A stretch of DNA of 64,000 nucleotides from NCBI GenBank assembly GCA_030407315.1, contig JALQPE010002345.1, forward strand, positions 124,001 through 188,000. Reading direction: 5' to 3'. The notes beneath the pieces are model-generated. The model saw nothing but the letters and a program-made list of their open reading frames with translations, did not search any database and was not told the DNA's origin. Shown here piece after piece: positions 38,217 to 47,890 of the stretch. Position numbers and translations under genes: made by a program. This DNA is from Asparagopsis taxiformis (Eukaryota; Rhodophyta; Florideophyceae; Bonnemaisoniales; Bonnemaisoniaceae). Position 1 is the stretch's first letter. Each line of letters opens with the position of its first letter.

Positions 38217-38767
38217 GTTAGCGTTTAGCTTGCAGACGTTGTATCTTGACGATCGGCAACAAAGTTAGCTGTTAGTAGAAGTGCTGGTGAGGCGTGGACA
38301 CACAGTGCAAACCATGAATCGTGGGTCAAACCGCTCACTGGTCAGTCGTGTCTTGTAATAGATTCACTGCGCAAAATTGCCATTTTGATGGCCAACAAAC
38401 TGTGTAATGCCAAGTATGCAATTGCAGCGCCTTTCACTCACCAACGTTGCAGCTGCAATTTCTACTGTAATCAAAACAACAATGTCGCTCCAGACTCATG
38501 GCTCGACTCCGCATCCGGCGTCCGAGAGCTTGAAAGCGAAATTGCCAACTATTCTAGTGTTCACGCCTTTGCCAATTATCTAAACTTTCTCGCAAAGCAA
38601 GAGCGATACGTCAATAGACTTGATGTAGTGTATGCCAACACCCGTTTCACCGCGTTATGTCTGCTGCTCCTCGCCGCTGAGACGCCGACGCTAGCTATGT
38701 ATGACAACATGCTAATATAAAAAGCTTGGCAACCGAATGTGTGGTTAGTCTTCTCCCTCATCCAGCC
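38217..38767. promoter_or_regulatory. Divergent upstream region with TATA-like element
   Basis: About 550 nt between the divergent GLTP and fluoride-channel starts. AATATAAAAAGC at about 38713-38724 is a good TATA-box candidate ~50 nt upstream of the channel ATG. Plus-strand ORFs here have no recognisable content. Confidence 0.45.
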
Positions 38768-39157
38768 ATGCTTCCCGCACCCAATCTATTCAAAGACGTG
38801 CTACCCATAGCAGCAGCTGCTGCTGCCGGTGGTACACTACGACATCTGGCAACCGCCTGCAGTTCAACTCCACGTCAGGCTCTCATCCGTGTTGCAACTG
38901 TCAATATAGTCGGTTCCTTTTTGTTGGGTACGACGCACAGTTTGAAGGCTTCTAAAATCCTATCACCACGTGTTTCACTTGCTGTTGCTACCGGTTTCTG
39001 CGGCGGGTTTACAACATTTAGCACTTTTGCTTCTGGTGCGCTAGACGCTGGATCCGCAGATATCGTCACCGCCGCCACCTACGTCATCACCAGTTGTGTA
39101 CTTGGAATTGCTGCGGTCGCGGCCGGCAGGAAGTTCGGTACACGTATTTCTTTGTAA
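38768..39157 (+). CDS. crcB: Single-domain fluoride channel (CrcB/Fluc family)
   Basis: 129 aa from the ATG at 38768; the frame opens earlier only at a TTG. This is the length of bacterial Fluc subunits. Family motifs are all visible: GGTLRH after the first helix, RVATVNIVGSFLLG (with the pore Asn), and VATGFCGGFTTFSTF, which carries the pore-lining Phe/Thr track and the central Na+-site region. Four hydrophobic helices are evident. Fluc exports fluoride and works as an antiparallel dimer. Eukaryotic FEX proteins are usually one chain with two fused copies; here there is only one, with no second copy nearby. No obvious targeting leader. It starts about 50 nt downstream of a TATA-like element. 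Confidence 0.93.
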   Translation: MLPAPNLFKDVLPIAAAAAAGGTLRHLATACSSTPRQALIRVATVNIVGSFLLGTTHSLKASKILSPRVSLAVATGFCGGFTTFSTFASGALDAGSADIVTAATYVITSCVLGIAAVAAGRKFGTRISL

Positions 39158-39310
39158 CTACAGTTTAGCATGGAAGGTCTTTAAGTAAACGTCTCGCTTG
39201 CGACGCCCACTTTATAGACGGAGGAAATGATGGCGATAACCGGACATACAATACTGAGGAAGAATAAATACAGAGAATTTGTACCCGGTTGCTAGCTCAG
39301 GGAGCGTGAG

Positions 39311-39383
39311 GGCCTCGTAGCGTAATGGATAACGCGTCAGACTTCGGATCTGAAGATTGTGGGTTCGAGTCCCATCGGGGTCG
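39311..39383 (+). tRNA. trnR-UCG: tRNA-Arg (anticodon TCG), copy 1
   Basis: 73 nt forming a complete cloverleaf: acceptor GGCCTCG/CGGGGTC with discriminator G, D-arm GCGTAATGGATAACGC, anticodon stem TCAGA/TCTGA around loop CTTCGGA (anticodon TCG), and T-arm TGGGTTCGAGTCCCA. No intron and no encoded CCA. ATTTTTG follows directly, a fitting Pol III terminator. Confidence 0.97.
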
Positions 39384-39823
39384 ATTTTTGTCCTGTTTGA
39401 CTTGAATTTTTATTTTTCTGCAGCTCTCCTAGTTCTCGACCCATATTATGGTTGGCGCAGCGGCAAGCGTCATTCCCCTCCGCAATGTCGATATGGCATC
39501 GAAATAGCACACTGCCTGAAATTTGTACAAATTTTTGCTCTAGTCCATTTTGCGAGATGGCTGAAGAATTTTTTTCTCTTCATATTCCACAAGATGTTGA
39601 GTGTCGAGTTGCCTTCCAAATTTATATGGAAAGCTGAGGGGCGGGGAGATTTATTCGGCAAGTATAATCCCGAGGTCGGCAAGCACGCATGGTCACGATG
39701 TGTGGAGCACTGAAAGGGGATTGATGAAACCGCTAGAAGCCGAACTGTGTACTACCAATGTTGGAATTCAATACGGAAATTGTATTAAATACAATGTGGG
39801 ATTCCTGGAAGGCATCTTCGCAA
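39384..39823. other. Spacer between tRNA copies
   Basis: 440 nt; no gene recognised. Confidence 0.3.
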
Positions 39824-39896
39824 GGCCTCGTAGCGTAATGGATAACGCGTCAGACTTCGGATCTGAAGATTGTGGGTTCGAGTCCCATCGGGGTCG
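39824..39896 (+). tRNA. trnR-UCG: tRNA-Arg (anticodon TCG), copy 2
   Basis: Identical in all 73 nt to the copy at 39311 and on the same strand, 513 nt downstream. The flanks differ (AGCATTTCTTTT follows), so only the tRNA and a few upstream bases are shared. Confidence 0.97.
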
Positions 39897-40173
39897 AGCA
39901 TTTCTTTTGAAGTCGAGCACGTCACAGGCATCCGAGGACACAGGGAATTGGCCGGCGAAATATTTTAGTTCATCGAAAGGGGGCAAACGTGTGCTATCTG
40001 ATGCCCGAATGGCCGATTGCGGTCTTATTGGTCATAGGGCGGCAGTCACACTCAACGTCTTATAAAGCGATTGTCTACGATCTGTTTAAAGTTGGGGTCT
40101 TTTCACTTGTGCCTTTCACTACAACATTGTTATGAGCACAAGGTTTTTGGGAGTTGCTCACTAGAAACTATTC

Positions 40174-40848
40174 ATGAGACATCCAACGCGGGCATCAGTG
40201 CCGACGATGGCAATCGAAAAAACCCCGATACAGATGACTGAGGCAGAAATCGATGCAGCTCGCTTAGAAGCTGTCAGACGCCGTGTTGTTGCATGGGACA
40301 TATCTGCGACGACTATGCACGATCTTGTGAAAGAAATTGCCAACCTAAGCACTGAGAAGCATTCCGTTGAAGCGAACAAAAGTTTCAACCAAACTGCGCA
40401 GTCAGTCGTATTGCATTGCGAGCAGATATCGACAGCTGTTGACGTAGCCGCTGCAAGTGTCTCTGTTGCGCAGCGTGAACGAGCAGAGCTTGCTGCCGAA
40501 ACAGCTCGACTCGAACAGGACATATGCAAGGAAGAACAATCTGTTGGTCATTTGCGTAAAGTTCTGGAGAGGGAAAGGAGACAAGTGGATCGACGTCTGC
40601 AGTACGAATCGCTCGCCAAGATTATCATTGCAGAACCGTCTGCGGATATTTCGCAGCAACATCTTGATAAAGCGCAAAGTGAATATGAGGCCGTGGAGCG
40701 TGACTTTAAATTAATAGAACAACAGCGTGAGTTGCTTGCAAAGGAGTTCCAGCTGCTATTGAACTGCTCAGCGAATCTAAGCCAACTCGCCGTTGCGCTT
40801 CCGTCCGCGCTGAAGGATGAAGGTGCTTCAATGGATACATCGGCTTGA
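40174..40848 (+). CDS. THOC7: THO complex subunit 7 (THOC7)-like coiled-coil protein
   Basis: A single-exon 224-aa protein. Most of residues 25-205 are predicted coiled coil (heptads such as RAELAAETARLEQDICKEE). The segment LQYESLAKIIIAEPSADIS near residue 150 followed by a second helix (LDKAQSEYEAVERDFKLIE) is the THOC7 signature, in which YExLAKxIxxxP is followed by a Leu heptad. THOC7 pairs with THOC5 in the THO/TREX complex, which couples transcription to mRNA export. An internal ATG at 40207 (MAIEKTP) is an alternative start. Identification rests on one motif plus length and helical content. Confidence 0.75.
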   Translation: MRHPTRASVPTMAIEKTPIQMTEAEIDAARLEAVRRRVVAWDISATTMHDLVKEIANLSTEKHSVEANKSFNQTAQSVVLHCEQISTAVDVAAASVSVAQRERAELAAETARLEQDICKEEQSVGHLRKVLERERRQVDRRLQYESLAKIIIAEPSADISQQHLDKAQSEYEAVERDFKLIEQQRELLAKEFQLLLNCSANLSQLAVALPSALKDEGASMDTSA

Positions 40849-41202
40849 GAATGTAGATATTGAATTATGCTTATTACGATTTGACTTGGTCTGTCTACTA
40901 GAGTTTGACCGTTCTCCTCGTTCTTCGGAGGAAGACTGGTGGAAGCACAACGTGTATACCATTGCTGTGGACATTTTGCAAATCTGCTGAAATCACAGAC
41001 AGCGCTCAGCTGAGAAATTGCAGTCAATCATAAAATAACGATTCCTTTCCATCGGGCCCTCACGATACGTAGTAAAACATGAATCGGCAGGCGAGTGATG
41101 CCACTTTCTCAAGTACCTAACGCTCAATCTCAATCAACTGATCACAATGTTTTGACTATGTTGATTCACTTCCTCCGATAGTGCAACAAGTAGAGCGACA
41201 CA
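40849..41202. other. Intergenic spacer
   Basis: About 350 nt between THOC7 and the WD40 gene; nothing recognised. Confidence 0.3.
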
Positions 41203-43146
41203 ATGACGCGAGACGAACGATCAACAATGTCCGCCGATGACGATCCCCAGTCCGAACTCAATGTGCTTCGTCGCGAAGTGCGCCAACTCCAAGCAGATGT
41301 GCGAACCAGTGCGCTACAGGTTGCCGCCGGCCAAGATGATATTATCCAGCTGCGAAATGCCCTAGCTGCCGCTGAGGCAGATATCGAGGAAGGTCTTGCC
41401 CGTGAGGCCAATCTCCGCATGCAGCTTACCGCGCAGACGTTGAAGAAGGAACATGTTGAAACGACGCTTGCCGCTGCCGAAGCCTTAGTATCCTCTCTTC
41501 GAGAAATTATGGAAGCTGAAGTGGCCATTTCAACAGACAGTCCTATTGTTCACAACATCCCCCCCGAAAACAATGGCTTCTATGGCGACGACAAAAACCC
41601 TTATTCCTCCCGAGAAACAGCTGAAGGTTACGAGTTGGAGCAAGTATTGAACAGTATTGCAGAACCGTCTGTTCAAAACTCTAAGTCAGTGAACAATTCT
41701 GGAACAGCAAGTTCTGTGGTTGCAATAACTTCAGAAGATGAAACCGCTGTGGTTCCCAGTACCACGATTAAAGCCTCCGGCTCACCTCTGAGCAGAGTCC
41801 CAACACCAAAAGAATACAACTCTGATATGGCTACTCAAAGTTTGCCAGCAGTAACAAAGGCACAATCTGCAAGCTTCACCAGTCGTGCGAAAGTTGCCGC
41901 TGAGGCCAACATTCCTACTTCGCCTACCGTATCTAGTACAAAACCTACCTCGCCGGCGGCCTTGCCAAGGAAGGCGTCGCAACGTATTTCATCATCAAAT
42001 CTTCTTCTCTCTGCATTTGGTCAAGGAGCTACAACAGTAGTGCATCAAGGATCAACAATACATGCTTCCAATTTGCAGGTAGAGCAGAAACTGCCTTCTG
42101 AAATCGAGAAAATTGCCAAGTCTAGTCCAGCTCCCCGGGAGAATGCGCTCTCATTGACAGTGTTGTCTTCTGTGGATGACGCGCATTCTGGCGAGATATA
42201 CAGCTTGGCGTCTGCCATGGACTCGAAATGGTTTGCATCTGGAGGCGATGACAGGACTATTCGTGTTTACGACATGAAAGGAAAGCCATATGCAACAATT
42301 GGGGAGCTTCCACGCTCTGTTACAGCACTTAGTTTCCATCCATGGGGTGTTGATTCAAGTTCCGAATCTGTACCTATATACGCGGGAATTGGTGACGGAT
42401 CTTTACGGGTTTTTCGACGGAATCCAAGGCGAAAGTCTAAATGGACTATTGGATCTGTATTTCCAGTTCACACACAAGCAATACGAAGTCTTGCGTTTAC
42501 AGGCGTCACTGGTTCCGGTAATTCTTTGCTTCTAACGTCTTCGACTGATCGAATGATAAAACTAACGGATGTAGAGCAAGGAAAAAGGCCGTTCACCGTT
42601 TCAACAACCTCAGCTGTTTTGGATGTGTCCTGCTTTGAGATGAATGGGAACCTTCTTGTTTCTGGACACAAAGATGGAGGTCTCCGACTTTGGTCCCCGC
42701 AAGATTCCCCAACAAATGTCGGAGGTGCGAAAGTTCACAACAAGGGTATTATTTCTGTGAAATGCCTGGATGACGGGCATAGTGTAGTTTCTCTTGGCCG
42801 AGACGATGTGATACGTCTGTCAGATATCAGAAAGAATGTAGCGATCGTTCGCGAAATGGAAGGGGGGTTACAGTGTGTATCGGATTGGCACAGACTAGCG
42901 GTAGAAGGCCGTCATGTCGTTTGCGGTAAGGGACGGACTGGTAACCTTGGAGTCTGGAATGTTGATACAGGAAAACTTGTTCGAAGCTTCCCTTCACAAC
43001 TGCCAGGTGGCGACAATGATGTTATTGACATGGTGACGAGAAAACTGCGAAGTCCCAGTGGCATCGTTCTTCCTTTATGGACAGCATCTGGATCTTTCGT
43101 GAGCGCTCAGCGGACGAGGCAAGTGTCATTTTGGACAAGTCAATAA
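41203..43146 (+). CDS. Coiled-coil plus WD40-repeat protein
   Basis: A single-exon 647-aa protein. Residues ~8-105 are a coiled coil (SELNVLRREVRQLQADVRTS and LREIMEAEVA). Residues ~110-300 are a Ser/Thr/Ala-rich disordered linker. From ~305 to the end are WD40 repeats: HSGEIYSLASAMDSKWFASG, DDRTIRVYDMKG, SVTALSFHPWG, HTQAIRSLAFTGV, STDRMIKLTDVEQG, HKDGGLRLWSPQD, HNKGIISVKCLDDG, RDDVIRLSDIRK and GRTGNLGVWNVDTGKL, enough for a seven-bladed propeller. A coiled coil before a C-terminal propeller recalls ATG16-like and other scaffold proteins, but no specific motif proves ATG16. The start could also be at 41227 (MSADDD). Confidence 0.85.
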   Translation: MTRDERSTMSADDDPQSELNVLRREVRQLQADVRTSALQVAAGQDDIIQLRNALAAAEADIEEGLAREANLRMQLTAQTLKKEHVETTLAAAEALVSSLREIMEAEVAISTDSPIVHNIPPENNGFYGDDKNPYSSRETAEGYELEQVLNSIAEPSVQNSKSVNNSGTASSVVAITSEDETAVVPSTTIKASGSPLSRVPTPKEYNSDMATQSLPAVTKAQSASFTSRAKVAAEANIPTSPTVSSTKPTSPAALPRKASQRISSSNLLLSAFGQGATTVVHQGSTIHASNLQVEQKLPSEIEKIAKSSPAPRENALSLTVLSSVDDAHSGEIYSLASAMDSKWFASGGDDRTIRVYDMKGKPYATIGELPRSVTALSFHPWGVDSSSESVPIYAGIGDGSLRVFRRNPRRKSKWTIGSVFPVHTQAIRSLAFTGVTGSGNSLLLTSSTDRMIKLTDVEQGKRPFTVSTTSAVLDVSCFEMNGNLLVSGHKDGGLRLWSPQDSPTNVGGAKVHNKGIISVKCLDDGHSVVSLGRDDVIRLSDIRKNVAIVREMEGGLQCVSDWHRLAVEGRHVVCGKGRTGNLGVWNVDTGKLVRSFPSQLPGGDNDVIDMVTRKLRSPSGIVLPLWTASGSFVSAQRTRQVSFWTSQ

Positions 43147-43477
43147 TATCTTCTATTGCCGCAGAACATGGACGGGTGGAGTCATGTCTTGTAAAATAAT
43201 ATGTACAACTCAAAGGTAGTACTTGTATCCTGGAGACATAGGTTTATCAATCCGCTAAAGAGGCATAGGCAAGGTATCTTACTTCGGTTCTATACTAGTA
43301 GAAACCCAAGAAATGCTATTTGGCAGAGTGCTAAAGTAGGGGAGTATTAAAAGTGATCCAGGGTCATTTCAAGTCAAGTGTATCATGGATGTTTCTCAAA
43401 CACGACGGCTTCTAAACTTCAACACATGACTTTTGTAGGTGCAAATAATGTAGCCACAGAAGCTTTTGTTTCTCGAC
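43147..43477. other. Spacer between convergent WD40 and GPI genes
   Basis: About 330 nt holding both 3' UTRs; no gene seen. Confidence 0.35.
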
Positions 43478-45394
43478 TTAGTCATCCATGACGATATCAT
43501 CGAAGGAACATCCAACAGAACCATGCAGATAACGCTCCATTAGACGCGTGGTTGCTGGGTTGAAACCATCAACTTTCTTGCCATGATATCTTGACTGATT
43601 GATCTGTTTGCGGACTTTGGTGGCAAGTACTTTACCCAATTCCACACCCCATTGATCAAAGCTGTTGATGTCCCAGATGAATCCTTGCACAGCGGTTCGA
43701 TGTTCAAAGATTGAAAGTAGTTGGCCTGTCGTGTATGCATTGAGAATAGGCAGCAACAGGGACAACGACGGCTTGTTACCATTAAACGTAACATGTGGCA
43801 CAAGCCATTCTTCACGCCCTTCCGCGCGGCATTCATCAGCGGTCTTACCCTTCGCAAGCGCATCTGGCTGTGCGAAGAAGTTGGACATGAGTTCGTCATG
43901 ATTGGAAACAGGTTCGCCGTCCTGACAGGTAGGATTTTGTGATTCAACAAACCCGATAAAAGTGCACGGAACGGTCTGACCCATATGCAATAACTGGAAG
44001 AAACTGTGCTGGCCCAGAGTACCAGGCTCTCCGAAGTCAACCTCTCCAACTTCAAAGTCGAGCAATTTTCCATGTCGGGAAACATGTTTACCGTTGCTCT
44101 CCATGTCCACCTGTTGGATATGGGCAGGAAGCTTGTTGAGTGCTTCGGTGTACGGATGCATGGCGCGGGACTTGTATCCTAGGAATGACATGTTCCAAAC
44201 ACCCATGAGGCCCATAATGATAGGGATATTGCGTTCGAGTGGAGCTGAAATAAAGTGCTTATCAACACTACGAGCGCCATTGAGGAACTTCTCAAAAACG
44301 TCATAACTATACATTAGACTCAGTGGAAGAGCACCAACTGAAGAACAGACTGAATAACGCCCACCGACCCAGTCCCAGAACGGGAAAACATTTGCGGGAT
44401 CGATACCAAACTCGGAAGTCTTTTCTAAGTTTGTACTACACGCGACCATGTGCTGTTTGACAACGGCAGGATCTTCCCCAAGAGTATCCCAAAGCCATGC
44501 ACGAACAGTTTTTGCGTTGACCAGTGTTTCACGAGTGGTAAACGTCTTACTAACAATGATGACCATGGTTTCTTCAGGGTCGAGCCCATCTGTGGTACGC
44601 TTGATATCGACCGGATCGACGTTTGCGAGGAAATGCAGCGAGTATCCAGAGCGTGGACCTGCGCTTGAAGCCTCTGTATCGGTCTTGAGAGCTTCATACA
44701 CAAAATCCGGTCCAAGATAGGAGCCTCCGATTCCAACGGCCACAAAATGTTTGATAGGTTTCCCTGTGACACCGCGGAATTCTGCCTTGCGGACGGACTC
44801 TGAAAAATTCTTGATTCGACCCAACACTTCATGTACTTGTTCAACGACATTGACGCCATCCAACATCACCTTCTCACCTTTTCGGGCACGAAGGGCTGTG
44901 TGCAGAACAGCACGGTTTTCAGTGGTGTTTATGAGTTCACCAGTTACCATTTCATTGATACGATCCTTGAGGCCTACTTTCTCCGCGAGATCAAGCAAAA
45001 GGCGCAAGGTTTGTTGCGTAATACGCTGACGGCTGTAATCGAGAAGAATTCCGTCATATTCAGCAAAGAGTGCTGCACATCGTTCGCTGTCCTCCATGAG
45101 GTCACGAAGATGAGTGTGATCAATGACGGACTCCTTATGTTGACGAAGGGCAGCCCATTCGGGGCGGGAAGACACAAGACGAGTGGGGTCTTCATCTGTG
45201 GACACATTAGCTTGCTCTTCGTTCATGATGACCATTTTTGTTGCGCGGACATTTGAGCGGGCGCTACGGGGAATGCGGTCGCCATGGAAGGAAGTGTGCA
45301 GCCGGGATACGGCTGGCGATGTGAAGGAGGAAGCATGCTGCACAAGCGGGGAAAGGGTGCCGATAAAGGCCGCTGTTTGATGGAGGCAATACAT
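43478..45394 (-). CDS. GPI: Glucose-6-phosphate isomerase
   Basis: A single-exon 638-aa protein. Residues 1-55 form a Ser/Arg/His-rich leader with no acid before Asp39 and an Arg cluster (HGDRIPRSARSNVRATK), consistent with plastid or mitochondrial import; without it the enzyme is the usual ~560-585 aa. Signatures visible: VAVGIGGSYLGPDFVYEAL (sugar-phosphate binding, ~218-236), VSKTFTTRETLVNA (281-294), GGRYSVCSSVGALPLS (344-359, with the conserved Arg), and QQVDMESNGKHVSR, with the catalytic Glu region. The C-terminal FDQWGVELGKVLA is the second PROSITE-type signature. It interconverts glucose-6- and fructose-6-phosphate in glycolysis and starch synthesis. A second start at about residue 54 (MVIMNEE) could give a cytosolic form. 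Confidence 0.97.
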   Translation of the reverse strand: MYCLHQTAAFIGTLSPLVQHASSFTSPAVSRLHTSFHGDRIPRSARSNVRATKMVIMNEEQANVSTDEDPTRLVSSRPEWAALRQHKESVIDHTHLRDLMEDSERCAALFAEYDGILLDYSRQRITQQTLRLLLDLAEKVGLKDRINEMVTGELINTTENRAVLHTALRARKGEKVMLDGVNVVEQVHEVLGRIKNFSESVRKAEFRGVTGKPIKHFVAVGIGGSYLGPDFVYEALKTDTEASSAGPRSGYSLHFLANVDPVDIKRTTDGLDPEETMVIIVSKTFTTRETLVNAKTVRAWLWDTLGEDPAVVKQHMVACSTNLEKTSEFGIDPANVFPFWDWVGGRYSVCSSVGALPLSLMYSYDVFEKFLNGARSVDKHFISAPLERNIPIIMGLMGVWNMSFLGYKSRAMHPYTEALNKLPAHIQQVDMESNGKHVSRHGKLLDFEVGEVDFGEPGTLGQHSFFQLLHMGQTVPCTFIGFVESQNPTCQDGEPVSNHDELMSNFFAQPDALAKGKTADECRAEGREEWLVPHVTFNGNKPSLSLLLPILNAYTTGQLLSIFEHRTAVQGFIWDINSFDQWGVELGKVLATKVRKQINQSRYHGKKVDGFNPATTRLMERYLHGSVGCSFDDIVMDD

Positions 45395-45668
45395 GGTTGC
45401 GCAATAGAGGAGTTGGTGGCGGCGAGGGAGCGGCCGTCAAGGAGGCGCCTTATAGAAGCGATCTGACTAGATATTGTTGATGCAATGTAGTCTTACGAGG
45501 CAAAGGCGATGATTGGTCGGAAAAAATCAGTTGTGACCAATTGAACGAATCACTGCATATTATTTAGAAAAATAAAAAGTTTTATAGGCAAATATCTATC
45601 TAGTTTCTCCAGATTCAATTTCTCTATTCTGCTGATGCCAGCACAACTTTGACACACATCTGCTCTCG
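45395..45668. promoter_or_regulatory. Upstream region of GPI with CCAAT boxes
   Basis: 274 nt. ATTGG (reverse CCAAT) at 45512-45516 and CCAAT at 45536, about 120-145 nt upstream of the GPI ATG on the minus strand. Confidence 0.4.
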
Positions 45669-47102
45669 TCAGCTTGAATTCCACAAACGCCACTTGGAAT
45701 TGCTCCTCTTCCCGAGTTCATTGTCGCCGTGCTCCATCCTTCGCACCCACTCTCGAAATCGCTCCACTTCAATATCTTCCATGCACTCTCCGCAAACACA
45801 GAGCCACACAGCATCTTTACCTATATTTCCCTCCCCGCTCGTACCGGCACTGTTAATACTATCCACAGGGAACAACCCCTCTTTTGTCAATGTCGCCTTA
45901 TCCATCCACCGTCCATTGAGCCCTCTCACCCCGCATTTCACAATCTTCCCCGCTGCTTTCCTGCGAACGTTTCTTCCCGCCATAGTCGCCAGGTACGTCA
46001 ACTTCCCCATTGCACCCGCACCCTCGTACAGAGAAGCCGCCAACTGCTCATTCTGTTCGACTCCCTCCCCGTCTTCGTAGCACCCTGCAAGCTCCATGAG
46101 CGCATCCGAATGGCCCCACTCTGCTGCTGATTCGACTAATTCGACAGCTAATTGCGCATCGTGGCTTACATTGATACCACGCCGATGCATCATACCCAGA
46201 TTCGTTTTGGCATACACATTGCCTGCTGTTGCCGCTCGTTGGCACAACATGATTCCCTTGCTTTCATTCCGATCCACACCGTGCCCAAAGTAATAGATCG
46301 TTCCAAGTCGATAATCGGCCTGTGAACACCCGCCTCTCCCTGCACGCTCCAGAAGTGCTACACACGTCTGGTAACATTTCAATACCACCCGGCCATCTTC
46401 ATAGCATCGTGCGAGTGCATACAGGATATCTGCATCTCGAAGCACATCGTCACTCTGAAAGCCATCTGCAAATGCGACGCACTTCGTGAAGAACTTTTTC
46501 TCGAGCTTTAGACTTTCTGCTTCATCGACGGCAACGCCTTTTCCTTGTCGATAGCAGCGTGATATATGATAGATGGCCAGTACGTCACCTTTAGACATGG
46601 CGCGATGTGCTAGACGATAACCTTCATTATGCACGTTACGCGGACCTTTTTTCTGCAACATATACCAACCCAGTTTATCCATACAAAGCGAGCTTGGCTT
46701 TGCATGATAAGCTCCCTCGCGATAGTGTTCCAGTGCATCTGTACAGGATGCTGGTACACCAAAACCTCGCTCATAGCATTGTCCGAGCCAATATGCTGCA
46801 TCCACACATTCTTGTTTGTAGGCTTCCTTGAAAAAGCCCAGAGCAGCTGTTGCGAGCGAAGCGGTTGGGTTTGTCAGGCACTGAAGATATAGTAACTTTC
46901 CGTGATGGAGGGCGACGTTGGAGCGATGTAATTTCATGCCGTGTACAGAGAACGGGAAGAAGCTATGGTAAGCCGCGACGGCACGCTCTGCGAGCAACAT
47001 CAGACTCGGCGCCAATATCGAGCATGGACTCGCCCAACAATGCTGTAATGCCAGCAATGAGACGCCCAACTTCCTGAAATTAAAGGGCCGTGAGAACGCC
47101 AT
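45669..47102 (-). CDS. Sel1-like repeat protein
   Basis: A single-exon 477-aa protein starting at the ATG at 47102. From about residue 95 it holds a series of Sel1-like (TPR-related) repeats: AAYWLGQCYERGFGVPASCT, AIYHISRCYRQGKGVAVDEA, ILYALARCYEDGRVV, ADYRLGTIYYFGHGVDRNES, AKTNLGMMHRRGINVSHDAQ and ALMELAGCYEDGEGVEQNEQ. These form an alpha-solenoid for protein-protein contacts, seen in ERAD adaptors (SEL1/HRD3) and chitin synthase activators (SKT5/CHS4). I see no transmembrane helix typical of HRD3 and no CAAX box typical of SKT5. The exact role is open. Confidence 0.87.
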   Translation of the reverse strand: MAFSRPFNFRKLGVSLLALQHCWASPCSILAPSLMLLAERAVAAYHSFFPFSVHGMKLHRSNVALHHGKLLYLQCLTNPTASLATAALGFFKEAYKQECVDAAYWLGQCYERGFGVPASCTDALEHYREGAYHAKPSSLCMDKLGWYMLQKKGPRNVHNEGYRLAHRAMSKGDVLAIYHISRCYRQGKGVAVDEAESLKLEKKFFTKCVAFADGFQSDDVLRDADILYALARCYEDGRVVLKCYQTCVALLERAGRGGCSQADYRLGTIYYFGHGVDRNESKGIMLCQRAATAGNVYAKTNLGMMHRRGINVSHDAQLAVELVESAAEWGHSDALMELAGCYEDGEGVEQNEQLAASLYEGAGAMGKLTYLATMAGRNVRRKAAGKIVKCGVRGLNGRWMDKATLTKEGLFPVDSINSAGTSGEGNIGKDAVWLCVCGECMEDIEVERFREWVRRMEHGDNELGKRSNSKWRLWNSS

Positions 47103-47359
47103 ATATTAGGGTTTCATTGTCAAGCTAGTTGTGTTCAGAATAGTGGGTGCATACAGAAATCGATTACTTCGCCACTTAACCAGATTTCGTCCAGTCAGCT
47201 ATCACAAAAAGTAGTGACATCTACCACTCTACTACTTGCCCAACTACTTTTGTGGTGCTTATAAACAGACTGTCCTACCGTCCCAACGGCCGGAAAGTGT
47301 ACTTTTATGCCCCACAGAACATGGTCACCTCGCACGAACCTGTGCTTGAGTAAGAAATC

Positions 47360-47890
47360 ATGCACACCGCGACACACAAGATGGATTTAGATGACGAGTT
47401 GGCTCGTCTCCCCGCAGGCCATGTTTCTCTATCAGTTGCCCTTGTCACAGAACATGCAGTACAACCAAGTTTGAAGAAGAAACTCCATAAGCAGCCTAGT
47501 TTCTTGAGACCCGCGTTGCTTAGACCGCTCGGACAAGATGATACCACCAGTTGCCAGCGAATTCTAACTTTCGGAACTGGTAGAGATTTCATAGCCGCAT
47601 TGAACTTCACAAAAGAAACGATTACTGAAATACTTTTGCTGCACTTCGAAGAAGAGCTTGCACATATCAACTATGGAAGCCTATACAGGAGCGGACCAAA
47701 GATAAGCGGGCACTCCACGTCAGTGCAGAGTATAGATATACTCGGATTAGCACTTTGGTACCTTAAAAGCAGTGGTACACAGTATTCTCTGTCGCCAATA
47801 TTCAGGCTCGTGCCTTCATCTATAAATGTTTGGCTGGAGTTCGCGTTAAAAGTTCTATTCCTTGTGGTAGCAAGGCAACGCGGGGAGTAA
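47360..47890 (+). CDS. Transposase-like ORF fragment (N-terminal part, PIF/Harbinger type)
   Basis: A 176-aa frame, perhaps starting at the internal Met (MDLDDEL). The segment VQSIDILGLALWYLKSSGTQ followed by LSPIFRLVPSSINVWLEF resembles the N-terminal DNA-binding/HTH region of HARBI1-like transposases, where a D-x-L-x-L-x-L-x-x-L-x-S helix precedes a second helix with PSS/PST and a hydrophobic continuation. The catalytic DDE domain is missing: the frame stops after VLFLVVARQRGE. It marks the edge between the gene island and the repeat-rich DNA. I take it as a remnant. It might be mistaken for a host gene, but its neighbours and truncation argue against that. Confidence 0.5.
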   Translation: MHTATHKMDLDDELARLPAGHVSLSVALVTEHAVQPSLKKKLHKQPSFLRPALLRPLGQDDTTSCQRILTFGTGRDFIAALNFTKETITEILLLHFEEELAHINYGSLYRSGPKISGHSTSVQSIDILGLALWYLKSSGTQYSLSPIFRLVPSSINVWLEFALKVLFLVVARQRGE

